A stretch of DNA of 64,000 nt from Tenrec ecaudatus (GCF_050624435.1 NC_134535.1:72350494-72414493), one strand, 5' to 3'. Shown: positions 32,357-44,409, numbered from the stretch's first letter. Translations and numbers: made by a program. The notes: generated by a model from the sequence alone, not told the origin.

Positions 32357-34602
32357 TAAACCAACTGGTTTCGGTTATAAGAAAAAAAGTAGAATTACAG
32401 AGGATTGGATTGATATTTAATCTCTTATCATGGGGATGTCTTAGTTGGGTTTTTTTTATTACAACTGAAGAAACAGATAAGGGCTTTTACCGAAAGCAGG
32501 AAGACTTTCAATTAGTTGTGACTAATTCTGTTCAATTGCCTCTTGTGGAGGTCATGCTGCCTTATTCAGGAAACATGAACAGCTCTATTGACAACATATG
32601 GAACTGAACATTTGAATGACTGGAGGCGAACACCTTTGAATAATACAGGGATGAGAAAAGGCAAATGAGTATCAGGCTTCCTGGGGTGAGTGTAGGTGTG
32701 GCTGGTCTTCCACAGCTGGAAATTTCTTTCAGTAGTTTCTCACTGTCCTGTGGTCTCATGGATCCTTTCAGGGTGCAGTGCATCTTGATATTTCTATTTG
32801 GTGTGTGTGTGTGAATTTAGATGTCTTAAAAAAATAACTGTGTTGCTCTTGATTAGATGTTGAGTTAAACCCAAAGGGGTTCAATACCTATTTAAACATT
32901 GTCTTTAAAAGTAGCTGACCTAATTAGGATTTTGTTTTACAGATAATTTGGTGGCACACTAAAAACAAATTACAGTTGATTTGGTTAGCACAGTCTTTAA
33001 TTACATTTCCGCCAGCAGTGAATTGTCTCAATGCAAGTCCACATTCCTTAAATGTATGTGAAAATAAGTTCCACTTGTACAAATAAGCACCAGGTCTATC
33101 GTCAGAAGCCCCGCTGTGACCACTCATTCCACAGCTCTGTCTTTCTTGTCCTTCTGGGACTTTTAGCCATTTGGGTGTTACCAAACCTTCCTAAATTCTT
33201 CATTGTAAATGTTTCTTTTGTTTGTGCCTAAAGCATGAGAAGTCTCCTCTCTTCCACCTTTTAAAAGTGCAGAGAGACGTATAAATTGGGCTTTACCTTC
33301 CCGGTTGCTTGGTATTTAGAACAGCAGGCTTAAGATAGCTACTACTTAAGCTTTCCATAATCAGGCAAGCTTTTAAGTAGAATCTTTGTTTCAGAGTTCA
33401 AAATTCAGTATAGAAATGCGTGTTATCCTCCCCCCACCCCCCTTCCATGCTTTTCCTTGGATAATTAAAATAGTAAAAGTTTTTTTTGGGAGAAGTTTTA
33501 GACAAGCATCCATGTGTATCTTTGGCTTCATGGGTCTCACCACTTGTTGAATTTGCAAGTCAAAAAAATCCACCTCTGTTTGTGACCATGTGTGTGCATG
33601 CAGTTTTCTTTTCCTCTTGTTCGGCTCTCGTCTGTTGGCAGCTGGGCCCACAGGGAGAAGTGGAATGGTTTGAGCTGTAAAATAGCCGTGTTGCAAGTGG
33701 GGCCCCGCCTTTCACCGGGCAGCCGGGAATACTGTCCTGAGAGTGGCTCTTCACACCGGAACTATTTGAAGCCGCGTTGATCCAACTGCTTTTAAAGCTC
33801 CACTTGCGTTTACATCTAGAGTTTGCGCTACAAAGACGTTTGAACCTGCAGAGGAGGGCTGGCTGCAATGTGTGGTACTTAGTCAGCCAAAAGAGGGGGA
33901 AATGGCTCCATTGCCCGCGAGCCCTTGGAGCGTCATTAAATTCCCAGTGGAATTTCAGAATGATTTACCTTATCACCTAGAGATGTTTGAGTTCGCAACA
34001 AGGCTCAGATGAATGTCCGGAAGGGAGTCTCTGATGGTTGGTGTGACTTCTTCAGGGTTGGCTGGTCCTAAATCCTTGGGCTGCACCAAGTCTAGGGAGT
34101 GGGAGTGGGGACGTGGGGGCGGGGAGGGAGGGAGGGCAATAGCCCTTATGGTTGTCACAGCTGCTTTTCTGTATTTTCCAGACTAAAACTTGAACATAGC
34201 AGGCTGATTTATGAGTCACTTTGGATCAGTGTCTTAAAACAGCTACAGTCTGGCTTTTTGTTTTTCAGCCGCCCAGATTTCTGCTGAATTAGCAGCTCTG
34301 CCGGCCCCAGTGGGATTGATTAAGAAGCTGTGCTGGATTTGCATTTTAAAAATTGACTGGGAAATCAGATTTCCAAATGCTAAGAGGAAGAAAATGATAG
34401 CTGGAACCAATTGTCGTAAATTAATTATTTTCCCGTATATTTATTCTCTTGCTAATATGCAGGAAGAGAGAGAGAAAGAGACAGAGAGAAACTTCTCTCT
34501 TCCCTGCAGAGAGAGTTAGATTTTCAAGCATGTGGCCCACTGAGTTCTGGATTCCTAGTGAACCCCTCCCTACCTCTCCACCTTTCTAATTTATGAGAAT
34601 CC
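32357..34602. other. Intron 1, unique sequence
   Basis: No transposon recognised. 34190-34460 is AT-rich with homeodomain-type TAAT cores and an octamer-like atttgcat at 34335, so it may be an enhancer. This is inference from composition. Confidence 0.35.
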
Positions 34603-34800
34603 CAAACCAAACTCACTGCCAGCAAGTCGATTCCGACTCCTAGTGACCCCGTAGAGTAGGACGGTCCCACTGGGTTTCCATGGCTGGCAATCCTTCCTGG
34701 AACAAGCAGCCTCATCTTTGTCCCTCTGAGCTGGTGGGCTCGAACCGGTGACCTTGCAGTTAGCAGCCCAGTGCACACCCCTCCATGCCCCCAGGACTCC
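34603..34800 (-). mobile_element. AfroSINE-type copy, reverse orientation, well preserved
   Basis: 'caaaccaaactcactgccag', 'caagtcgattccgactccta', 'ctggtgggctcgaaccggtg' and 'gcagttagcagcccagtgca', ending 'ccccaggactcc'. One of the clearest full-length copies. Confidence 0.92.
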
Positions 34801-36593
34801 TTTCTCGTTTATTGACACCCCCCCCCCAAATAAAAACAGCCTCTTCCTTCCTTAGTACATGCGTGCTGTTCTTCCAGCTTTCAGGAAGCATGCTGCTGTG
34901 GAACTTGACTCTGTTTTTCCTGGTATAGCTGTACTAAGTAGATAGGGAGATTTAAGAAAAACGTGGCATCTGAAACGTAGGTGGTATTAACTCTAAATTT
35001 AGTTACACTAAAAGTTTCACAACTCTAGGTATTTAACAGAAAAAGTAACTTAAAGGGGAGTTTCTGTGCCCGCACCCACCCCTCTCTCTGCTCCATGTAG
35101 CCTGCTTTAGAAGTGCAACAGCTGAGAGAGTTGAAGCTGCCAGCTCCTGCCTCTGGGTCCGAAGTGACGGGCCCCTGCAATGTTCTCCAAAGGCAGCTCC
35201 CCCGTGTGTAAGTAAGGTCTGTTGCTGCGGATCTCATGCAATCACTGGTTGAAGGGAAAGGAGGGGGAGAAAAGTTCAGCACCCCAGCATTTCTCCTAAG
35301 ACCGATTTATGAGACAGTCCTTACCAACGGTGAATGTGGTTTTAGTTTTTCTAGTTAAAAGACACCTGTGTTATATGGAAATGCCACATTGGTTCCCAGT
35401 CTAAAACGTGCAACAATCAGGAGGGGGTGGGGCGAGGTGGCCCTGTTAGGTTGGTTATGTGTCCTTTAAGTCAGAGTTGGGACAAAGAAGACCTGCTGTG
35501 GAGCCAGGCTTGTGTCCCAGGTGAAGGGCTCTGGTCCCCGGCTGTGGACTCTGTGCCTGCCTGTGGGTCTCAGAGCACACAGGTTTGGTTTGAAACCTAG
35601 CGTGAGTTGTTGGCCTCATGGTTGGTTCCCTCGATGAACTCCAGATGGACGCGGGCTGGGCTGTGAGGGAAAGTGTCTGGCTCCAGAGTGGGGTGCATGC
35701 ACAGCAGTGGCTGTAATTGCAGGATTTTTTATAGTTTAAAGACTGTGCCAGGTTTTTTTTTCCTCCCTCCTTCATGTTACAACTCTACCAGAACAAATCC
35801 ACTCATGTCTGTTACTGTCTGGTAGGTCTTGAGGCAAACATGTTTCAAATAAACTCTTTTGCAGATTTGTATGGTTTTTTTGTTTTGTTTTAGATGGGAT
35901 GGAGACATCCAGGTTTGCTCTCCACCCCCACATGTGGAGACAGGCTGGATCTCCGATTTCCAATTGTTCACTAATGATGTGCACTCTCAACCGCGCACAG
36001 CTCTGCGTGTGACTGTGCTGCCCCTCCCCTTTCTGCATATCTAACCCGTGATTCATGCTTTTCTCCAATCAGCGTCGGCTATTTGGAAAGTCCATCTTCA
36101 TTTTAAACAGAGGCGAATGGATGTAATCAGGGTTGGTTAACCTCATTACATGAGGAACTGTAAGCCATGCAGTTTTGTTAGCTTGGCTTCCAGTAGCTGT
36201 TCGGCCATTTCATTTCCATAATGTGCCCGTTTTGAAGGCGCTTGTTCGATGTACTGACACACCTAGGGGATGTAACCAAGCAGATTGGCCCCATTTTGTT
36301 CCACAATTTGAATCTCAAATGCTGAGATGACGGGATTCTAGCTGGGAGTATTCATGTAAGTGGCATTTTGAAAATTTAAACACCAAGATTATCCTATAAA
36401 AATTGTTACTAACGTAAAGTGTGAAGCAGATTTCATTGAATGATGGGAAACAAAAGCAAAACAAATCCAGAAACCTCCTCACAGAGTCCTGTAGGTTTTG
36501 CTTTGTTAGGTGGTTTATGTGGTTGAAATGATATGTTAGCAGATATTGAGAGTTAGGGAATTCATGAACGCACAGGGCTAAAGTTGTTTTCTA
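34801..36593. other. Intron 1, unique sequence
   Basis: A poly-C run at 34818-34827 follows the SINE. Nothing else recognised. Confidence 0.4.
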
Positions 36594-36621
36594 ACACACA
36601 CACACACACACACACACACAC
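36594..36621. repeat. (CA)n microsatellite
   Basis: 14 CA units. Confidence 0.95.
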
Positions 36622-37139
36622 TTTAAATATTTGGAGACTTAACCCAGAAAACAAATAAGTATAATAAGCAATTTCTATTTTGTTTGACCATAATAAAGAC
36701 ATGCATGTCTGATAATAAAGAGGTTTCTTCAGAGGCTTCAGTTTCAACCACCTACCTAATTAGCTCCTTTTCATAAGCCGTGACTTCATCGGATCAAGTT
36801 GGGAGGGGGAGATGGAAGGGGGTGGGGAAGGTGAAGCAAAACAACCAGTTCACAAAAGATCTGTTCACCATGTGCCAAAAAACATCTCTTAAAACATTTG
36901 TGGGCTTAAAGCATTTGAATCTGCCAGTCTCTCAAACTAATTTTGTTCCCAGAGTTTGTAGTTTTGATTTTGGCATTGTTTTTCCTGTTTGGTTTTATGG
37001 ACAGGATGGGCCAGTTACTTCTTAGGCTGTCACTAGTGTGAGAGAGACATTTCATAGGCCACTCTGTCTTGCATGTTACTAAGCACTGTGAGTAATTTTT
37101 AGAAAACTACTTGTAATTTTATTTTTTGTTTTATCCTAG
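36622..37139. other. Intron 1, 3' end
   Basis: Unique sequence up to the exon 2 acceptor. Confidence 0.5.
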
Positions 37140-37211
37140 GGACTTAAGCCACAACCGATTGTCTTCCATCAAAGCAAGCTCCATGAACCACCTCCCAAAC
37201 CTTCGAGAAAT
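37140..37211 (+). CDS. LRIG3: LRIG3 coding exon 2: first leucine-rich repeat
   Basis: This 72-base exon completes Leu83 and encodes DLSHNRLSSIKASSMNHLPN followed by LRE and two bases of the next codon. It is one LRR unit with the L-x-L-x-x-N-x-L signature (LDLSHNRL). The acceptor follows a T-rich tract ending ttatcctag; the donor is GTGAGC. Phase 2 at both ends and a length of 24 codons fit the one-exon-one-repeat design of LRIG genes. The DLSHNRLS and IKASSM segments match my recollection of mammalian LRIG3 closely and differ from LRIG1. It is far too short to stand out as an open reading frame, so the call rests on homology and splice sites. Confidence 0.93.
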
Positions 37212-37425
37212 GTGAGCTTAATTTACCTTCTATTTGTGGTTTGCATCAAAAATATGACCCGTCCCACTATTCAGCGGGAAAGGACCCGTGGATTAAAAAT
37301 CAGTTATTTAACACTTTTGACTTCGGAAGTCCCTGTGAATGTATTTGTTAAGTTTTTAAGCTAAATGCATTGTTACAAAGTATTTAATCAGTTTTTTTTC
37401 CTTCTCCTTTTCTTGGCATTTATAG
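37212..37425 (+). other. LRIG3: LRIG3 intron 2 (short)
   Basis: 214 bases between GTGAGC and tttatag with a pyrimidine-rich end. No repeat seen. Its small size places exons 2 and 3 within 361 bases, isolated between two large introns. Confidence 0.9.
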
Positions 37426-37500
37426 GAAACTAAACAACAATGAATTGGAGAGCATTCCGAATCTGGGACCAGTCTCAACAAACATTACACTTCTCTCCTT
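37426..37500 (+). CDS. LRIG3: LRIG3 coding exon 3: second leucine-rich repeat
   Basis: This 75-base exon completes Met107 and encodes KLNNNELESIPNLGPVSTNI followed by TLLS and two bases of a Leu codon. It is the second LRR, with the Asn ladder LKLNNNEL. The acceptor is tttatag after a long pyrimidine tract (37391-37415); the donor is GTAAGT at 37501. Phase 2 at both ends keeps the frame with exons 1 and 2. The strings LNNNELE and IPNLGPVS are typical of LRIG3. The next exon should begin by finishing a Leu codon and continue with Ala-Gly-Asn; I read the rest of the window and did not find it. Confidence 0.93.
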
Positions 37501-40283
37501 GTAAGTGACTAGTGGCCCGATGCCACATGTTACATTTGCTGGAAGGACCCTGGGGATCAGTCTGGCCCAGGCTGGAGTAACAGTCTTATAAATGAAATGT
37601 GGGACCCTTTTGATTCCCGCTGCAGTAGAGAACCAAGAAGCAGTCTTGACATTGATCTACTTGTTCGCCAGCCTCTTCCCGGACACTTTCCACGTTTCAG
37701 GGGTTGTTACAGTAGCACATGTTGTCCTTTGCCGTCATTGCTGAACTGGTCTCTAAGGCTCAGAGGAACCACCTTCAGTCTGTCCAAATAGGTATTGGAT
37801 TAGAATCTGTCAGCTGGGATTTAAATTCAAGCCTTGCTCAGTGGTTGGCATGGGCTCTGTGGACTGGAGGTTACCTAGCTCTTGGTGGAGAACCAGCAGA
37901 GCCGTGTTTCCAGGGGAAACTGGAGTTGGTAGTAAGCCGCTGGGGGTGTCCTCTTGAAGGTGGCGCCTGCATTGAAAATCAGGGTTCAGAACACCAAGCA
38001 AGGCCTCAGTTTGTGCAGTGACAATTTGGGAAGTTACAATTGAACTCAGAAAAACTGCATGTCATGTGGCCGGTAGGAGTTTTCAAATAAAAGTAAAATT
38101 GTGTGGGATTTTCCTGTATTTTCAGTGCAAGCTAGTGTGCATGTGTTGGAGTAGTGGAGGTAGGTTTTGGAATGTGAAGGTAGCACTTGAAAGGCACAGG
38201 ATTTAATTTCTGAAATGAAGTGGTTTAATTTACTACCTTAGTCTTGAGGAACTAAAAAAAAATACATGTAAGCCACTGCCGTTCAAAATTCTTTCCTCCT
38301 TTAAACAGCTTGGTGGGGGGTGGGGGGTGCTCACTGTTGGTTGCTTCTGGCAAAGGTGTTTGGAGGCTTTAGATTATATAGTAAATTTCAGGAAAACTGT
38401 TCAATTAATTAAAATGATCACTACCCAATTGCTTCCATCTGGTGATTTATAGCGGTTTGTTTTCACTGAGGGCCTAGGTCAGCCAAGTCACTGGTGCAGC
38501 CGCTGTGTCTGCTTCCCCCGTTTGAATAAGAACTGAGTGACACTTGATACTGATGTGGTTTCTCCAAAGATCAGAACCAGAGAGGGAATAAAAGAAAAAG
38601 CAGTTGGTATGTGACAAGTAAACACCGAGTCGAAAAATTATTCATATGTTAGCGTTAATAACCACTCTTTGTCTTTCACAACTGCTCACCCTTTGGGGGT
38701 CTAAATGAAATACCACTTTGGGTTTCTTGCACACCTTTCAAACTGTTTTTGTTTGGCCAGTGAGGTCTTTTTTCCAACCCCGGGGAGCACCAGGCCCTGC
38801 TCGGGGCTGCTCCCCTCGCTGGGCACATGGGCAGATTCCGTGGGCACAGGCAAGACTTTGAAGGGGCAGTGCCTGCAGCCTGGCTGGGAAAGGGCCTGCC
38901 TGGAGCCTTCTAATCTGGTGTGCAGGCTGGGGGGTGGGGGTGGGGTGGAGAACAAGCCTTCTTTTAGGCGGGATGGAGAACTGGAAGCAGGAAGCAGGGG
39001 TAGGAAAATCTTAACTTTCAGTTGAACATAGAAATAGCTTAGTGCTTTTACACTTGAAAACTGGACTTCCTAACGGGGGAGCTGCAATGAGAGCTGGAAA
39101 GTTGGAAATCTGAACTCTCCCCCATATTGTTTTGTTTGTACCTAAGTCTCCCGAGTGCCATGTGTAACATCAGTCTGCATCACCCGCTCTATCTTTCCCC
39201 TTAATTTGTTGCAGGGCATCCGGCCTGTGATCGCTTTGTGCGTCGTGTATGACAGCCCCGGTTTATTACCTAGATTACACACAATCGGCAGACTCATTTA
39301 TGCACGAGGCCTGCTCACTCAGTGCGGGGACTGAGCATTTGTCTTCCTACCGTTGGTTTACTTGGCAGGATTTGCCCCTTTGCCTCTCTTTTTTCGTAGC
39401 CCAGGCTTTGTTTCCCCTGCTGTAGCCTTTGGCCACTGCCATACTCGGTCCTTTGTTTCAAAAGCCCTTTTAATTTCCGTGGTGCCTTGGGAACAATGAG
39501 AACTGAAAAATCAGTCCTTCACTACATTTCTGAAATTAAGAAGGGGGGAAAAAACGTCGTCCAACCACATAATGTGACTCAGATCGGAAACTTGCTGAAC
39601 GCCGTATCGAAATCCCATATTTTACAAAGGAGTTCTCAGGACTGCTTGGCCTCTGTGTTTCCAAGATCCACTCCACTCCCCCCGCCCCCCTTTCTTTCTT
39701 TCTTTAACTTTCTCTAGAGGAAAGCATTCTATGGTCTCATTTTCACCAGTCAAGTACTTGGAAAACTTTTGTCAAAGAAAAGTGTGTGCTCCCCCTGGTG
39801 TCTGGCCTCCATAGTGTGACTGCTGTGTTCAATGGGATACCCCCCCTTCCCCTCCTCCTCCCAGCAGCTGGAGGCACGCGAGGTGCAGTGGGGCCCAGAT
39901 CTCTACCACTGTCCTTACCCTACTGTCTGAACTATGCACTAATCTTGGGTCACATGGCGCCCCTGTCCAGAGACAAACTCTGTTTGGGACCAGTTTTGAT
40001 AGTATCAGGGAACACTACTTTAAAAAGGCAGAGCCTTGGGATGATTAAGGAGCTTTGAACTCATTTCGAACCTTTGTAGAGATTGTTTAGAAGGTAAAAG
40101 ACCTCCATAGGCCAGCTCGCCTTTGAATCACACGCAGCTGAGAAGGCAACAGGTCTGCTGGGTTTCTCTACATGAGGCGCCGCTGTTGTCTTTTCATTCG
40201 ATGTCCCATGAACTTCTAGCGGCCTCGTCACACACCGCTAGGAGTGAAACTGTTGAGCAGACATCCGGTGTGTTGCTGCTGCT
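37501..40283. other. Intron 3, unique sequence
   Basis: 2.8 kb without a recognisable SINE or LINE. A G-rich run lies at 38311-38328 and 38929-38946, and (CTTT)n-like text at 39692-39705. Confidence 0.4.
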
Positions 40284-40557
40284 GGCGTGTGTGTGTGTGT
40301 GTGTATGGCGTGTGTGTGTGGTGTGTGTGTGTGTATGGCGTGTGTGGGTGGTGTGTGTGTGTGTATGGCGTGTGTGGGTGGTGTGTGTGTATGGCGTGCG
40401 TGTGTATGGCGTGTGTGTGTAGTGTGTGTATGGCGTGTGTGTGGTGTGTGTGTATGGCGTGCGTGTGTATGGCGTGTGTGTATGGCGTGTGTGTGTGTAT
40501 GGCGTGTGTGTGTGGTGTGTGTGTATGGCGTGTGTGTGTGGTGTGTGTGTGTGTGTG
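40284..40557. repeat. Complex (GT)n array punctuated by GTATGGC
   Basis: About 270 bases of GT repeats in which 'tatggcg' returns roughly every 14-40 bases, with a higher-order unit of (GT)n-ATGGC-(GT)n-GGTGTG. Not a plain dinucleotide tract. The Cys/Val/Met-rich and His/Thr-rich open frames over it are translations of the repeat. Confidence 0.95.
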
Positions 40558-40906
40558 ACAGTTATGGAGAAGGAGACCCTGGGGGCGCAGAGAGTAAACA
40601 AACTCGTTCACGGGCGCCTTGGGCAAGGGCTGGAGGCGAACTTCGGAAACATCAACTGGTGACACTTGAAGCACACGTCTGCCCTGACATACACGAGTTG
40701 TGGTGCATTGGAATCAAAGACAACTGGTGTGGTGTTTTAGGTTGGCTAATTACGGCCTTCAGTGATGTCGCGCCAGCTGATCGGGCACTGGGTGATTTTG
40801 GAACGTCCGACTGCAAACCTGGTTAGGACAGCTTTGGATCTCAGCGTCATAGACCATGATTGCTGAGCAAAGCAAGACTTCTCATTGCTAAGAACGCTGG
40901 CTTTAA
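40558..40906. other. Intron 3, unassigned
   Basis: No recognised feature. Confidence 0.4.
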
Positions 40907-41105
40907 GAAGCCTTGGTGGCTTGGTGGTTACACTGATTTGTTGCTAATCAGTAGGTCGGTGGTTTAAAACCACTAGCTTCTCTCTAAGGAGAAAGAGAAG
41001 GCAGTGTTTCCACAAAGACTGCAGCCGTGGAAACGCTGGGGGGCAGTTCGACTGTGCCGCTGTGAGGCTGCTGCGGTGTGGAGCCGACTTCCTTAGCAAT
41101 GACGG
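40907..41105 (+). mobile_element. AfroSINE-type copy
   Basis: 'agccttggtggcttggtggt', 'taggtcggtggtttaaaacc' and 'gtggagccgacttccttagc'. Confidence 0.8.
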
Positions 41106-41194
41106 GGGTGTAGTTGGGTCTTTTAGCTCTGATGGTTTATGTAATAGTGTCCAACTTGTAGACACTTATCTGATGACCTAGAGTTGAATGGTTT

Positions 41195-41365
41195 TACTAG
41201 GTCGGTGAGTATCAAAGTGGGACGTAGAGTAATGATCAGAAATGTTGAATGTCTGGCCTCATCCCTGGAGATTCTAAATCAATGGGTTTGGCTAGGGTCC
41301 AGGAATAGGCCTCTTAGCACACCTTTCCTGTAGATTCTGATCTGATAGTGCGTAAATATTTCCAG
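41195..41365 (+). mobile_element. MER5-like ancient hAT fragment
   Basis: 'ctggagattctaaatcaatg', 'gtccaggaataggcctctta' and 'gtagattctgatctgatagt' follow the order of MER5-type elements. Degraded; no terminal repeats left. Confidence 0.45.
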
Positions 41366-42394
41366 CATTATCGAAAGAGTTCAGCTTATCATAATGACAC
41401 AAGCCTTCTTGTTTCAAGGGAAGACTTGGCCACCCAAGTCCATCACTTTCTACTAAGGCTTAAGCTTTTCCCAAGATGACATTGTCATCTTTTTAAAGAG
41501 GCTTTGTCTGTATGGACCACCTTTGCTGGTGGGCACCCCAAAATGCGCCACACCAGTGGAAACCAGGGGGCAGGTCGAAGGTGTGGGATGATTAGATTTA
41601 TATGTGACACGGGTTGCGGTGACTTCACTGCAGAGAGTAGGTGCAGTGTATAGGTGCCCAGAGGGTGGGGGTTTGTGGGGCATGTAATTAGAAGACAGCT
41701 ATCAGTGTCCCCTAAAGATGTCATGACATAAAGAGCATCACTGTTATCAAATGCTGCTTCCATCCTGCCAATGGAATAGTGATTGAAAACCCAGGGCAAT
41801 TCAAATGGCATGGTATAAAGGGCTAACTGTACCCTTTGGTAGGGTTTGTGCCTGTCTATTTCTCAGCTATGCAATTAAAATGGGAACTGTGCCCTACTCA
41901 ATAGGTGGGTGTGAGGGGCAGGAGAGACAAGACCAGAAGAGGTTCCTGGTGTACACTGTGCGTTCAATGGCCATGAGCTCTGTTGGTGACGATCACGCAT
42001 TCATCCTTGCAACCGAAACGCGTTCAGGTCCTTCCAGGTACCAGAGTCCGTTTTGCGTGCTAGGAACACAGCAGAGAACAAAACGAGCTCCTTCTTACCA
42101 TCGAGTTTCCATTCTACTGAGAGGACAGAAAATCAATGAGGAAACAAACTTTCAAAGAAAAGACAGCTTCAGTTGGAGGCAAGGATTGTGAAGAAAAAGA
42201 GGAAGGTAAAGGGTAGAGATCCCTGGGTGGTTGCCCTTCATAGAAAGGGGTCATGTGCCAAATTCTCAAGAGGACATGTCCCAAGTTCTCCGTGTCTTGC
42301 TTGGATGCACAGTCAGTTCTCATGAAGGCAGCAGTCAAGAGATGAAAGGACACACTGTACTGGGGAAATCTGTCATGCAAGACCTCCTGAAAAG
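41366..42394. other. Intron 3, unassigned
   Basis: No recognised gene or repeat. The 244-codon minus-strand frame (42114-42848) mostly runs antisense through the RTE fragment and is not a gene. Confidence 0.4.
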
Positions 42395-42870
42395 TGTTGA
42401 AAAGCAAGGGTGCTATTTTGAGGACTAAGGTACACTCAACCCAAGCCATAATATTTTCAGTTGCCCTATATGTCTGTGAAAGTTGGATGTTGAATAAGGA
42501 AGACTGAAGAAGAACTGAAGCGGTTGCATTGCGGTGCTGGCAAAGACTATTGAAGGTACCCTGGACTGCCCACAGATCCACGATATCTGTCTTAGAAGAA
42601 GTACAGCCAGAATGCGTCTTCCAGCCAAGGATGGTAAGACTTTGCCTCGTGTCCTGTGGACTTGTTATCAGGAGAGTGACTGTCCCTGGAAAAGGCCATC
42701 GCGCTTGGTGAAGTAGAGGGGCAGCAAAGCAGAAGACGCTCAACAAGATGGATGGACACAGTGGCTGCAACAATGGGCTCAGGCATAAGGTCAATTGTGA
42801 GGATGGTGCAGGACCACACAGTGTTTGTTCTGTTGTACATAGGATCATGGTGAGTCGGAACCATCTGGGC
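42395..42870 (+). mobile_element. RTE/BovB-like LINE 3' fragment
   Basis: Best-preserved RTE tail in the window: 'attttgaggactaaggtaca', 'tgtgaaagttggatgttgaa', 'gaagtacagccagaatgcgt', 'agtggctgcaacaatgggct', 'tgttctgttgtacataggat' and the tail 'catggtgagtcggaacc'. The + frame ending VRLCLVSCGLVIRRVTVPGK is the region after reverse transcriptase; a stop and a frameshift break it. It is dead but younger than the copies at 690 and 4530. Confidence 0.85.
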
Positions 42871-42904
42871 GGTACCTAACCAAAATGCAAATTACAACCT
42901 GTGT

Positions 42905-43105
42905 GGGCAAACCCTCTTATGGTAGTAGGTTTATTATTGGGCTACTAACCACCAAGTCGATGTTGCAAACTCACCCACTGCTCTATGGGAGAGAGATGAA
43001 ACTGTCAGCTCCTGGAAAAATTTACAGCTTCCGAATCCCCAAGGAGCAGCTCTTCTCCGGTCCACAGAATCACTCTGAGTCAGAATTGATGGATGGCAGT
43101 CATCT
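42905..43105 (+). mobile_element. AfroSINE-type copy
   Basis: 'gggctactaaccaccaagtc', 'tcctggaaaaatttacagct' and 'ctctgagtcagaattgatgg'. Lies 35 bases after the RTE tail, in the same orientation. Confidence 0.8.
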
Positions 43106-43739
43106 CACACACAGTGTCAGGCACAGTGCTAGGCTCAGGATTCAGCAGAGCAGATAAGAACCTGTGCCTATAGTACTGACCGCAGGGAAGGGAAATAAAA
43201 GGTAATCAAGTAAATTAAAAAGAGAGTCAAAAGATGACGAGTTATAAGGAAAAGAAGAAAGCAGGGATGAGGGATAAGGGAAATGGTGGTGTGTAAAAAG
43301 AGGTGGGCTACAGTTTTAAGTGGGGAGGTGGGAAGAACCGTTCTGGCAGTTGAATTGGCCTCCGCAGGTGTGGGAGGGATGCATCGGTCATCATGGAGCA
43401 CCCCGCCCCAGCCCTCTTCACTCCCACCTTACCTAGCTCTTGTAATACGTCCAAGTGTTCCATGGGACCTGCTTTGCATTTCTCTGCCTTTCTGTGTTGG
43501 AAGCCACTGTGGCCACTCCCACTTTCCCTGTCTTCAGCACCTGGTACTGAAGCCCAAAGGACTGCCTCGGCATCTCTTCCCACTCAGTGCCCTCCAAGGG
43601 CTTCTGGGGCTGTAGGCCTTGACAGGAGCAAGCAGCCTCATGGTTCATGCGTGGAGCAGCTGGGGGTTGGCACAGCCCACTGGCGTTGAGTCGTCTAAGG
43701 CTTACCCTCAGGGCCACCAGGGCTCCCACTGGTGTAGAC
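43106..43739. other. Intron 3, unassigned
   Basis: No recognised feature. Confidence 0.4.
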
Positions 43740-43930
43740 ACCACTTAATGCCAGCAAATTGATAACGATTCCCAGCGACTCTAGGTGACTCAAGGGCAGA
43801 GATCCCCTGCGGGTTTCTGAGGCTGTCAATCTTTGGGGCAGCAGAAAGCCCCATCTTTCTTCTGCAGGTGGGCTGCAGGGTGTGAACTGTTGACTGAGCC
43901 CTTAGCAGCCCCACCCCCAACTCATGACAC
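43740..43930 (-). mobile_element. AfroSINE-type copy, reverse orientation
   Basis: 'cacttaatgccagcaaattg', 'cagcagaaagccccatcttt' and 'cccttagcagccccacccc'. Confidence 0.8.
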
Positions 43931-44409
43931 CACCATCGAGGGCCCCCTGCAGGTGACACTTACTAATTCATATGTGAATGAAGGCGTATTTATCAGACAT
44001 CCAGGTTTGTGCGGCAAAACACAAATAAATCTTCTATAAAACTTAGTCTAAACAGTGGCAAAAGATTTACAGGGAAAATGCAGCATACCTATGCTGAAGT
44101 TAATATATTTTCACTTATTCACACTTGGTTAAAATAATACCAGAGAAGTAATGATAAATGTTGAAAACACACACTCACGCATGCACACACATACAACACA
44201 CGGACACACACACAGGAGAAGTCAGCTAAGTATGACAAGAATTCGCGTCACTCTTCCAGCTGCTGCGCACGTGCCTTGGTGTGCATGTGAGGTAGAAATA
44301 AAAGCTCCTGCCCTTTTTGCTTCCCAAGCTATAATCCGCAGCACAGTTAGGGTGACCATCATGCTCACAGATACAGACTTCTCTCCACACTCACTATGAC
44401 CTTCATAAG
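43931..44409. other. Intron 3, unassigned, with a CA-rich patch
   Basis: 44164-44216 is an interrupted ACACA-rich tract. Nothing else recognised. Confidence 0.45.

Larger units (their letters stand above)
31152..37139 (+). other. LRIG3: LRIG3 intron 1
   Basis: 5,988 bases from donor GTAAGT to acceptor ttatcctag. Mostly unique sequence: the repeats I can support are an L1 3' tail (31655-31765), a (GT)n tract (32329-32356), one well-preserved SINE (34603-34800) and a (CA)n tract (36594-36621). The low repeat load contrasts with intron 3 and fits a promoter-proximal intron holding regulatory DNA, but no specific element is proven. Confidence 0.85.

Noticed and set aside
40194..40674. His/Thr-rich and Cys/Val-rich open frames of 100-180 codons
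   Set aside because: Translations of the (GT)n/GTATGGC array in several frames.
42114..42848. 244-codon minus-strand open frame
   Set aside because: Most of it is antisense to the RTE LINE fragment; no recognisable protein features.
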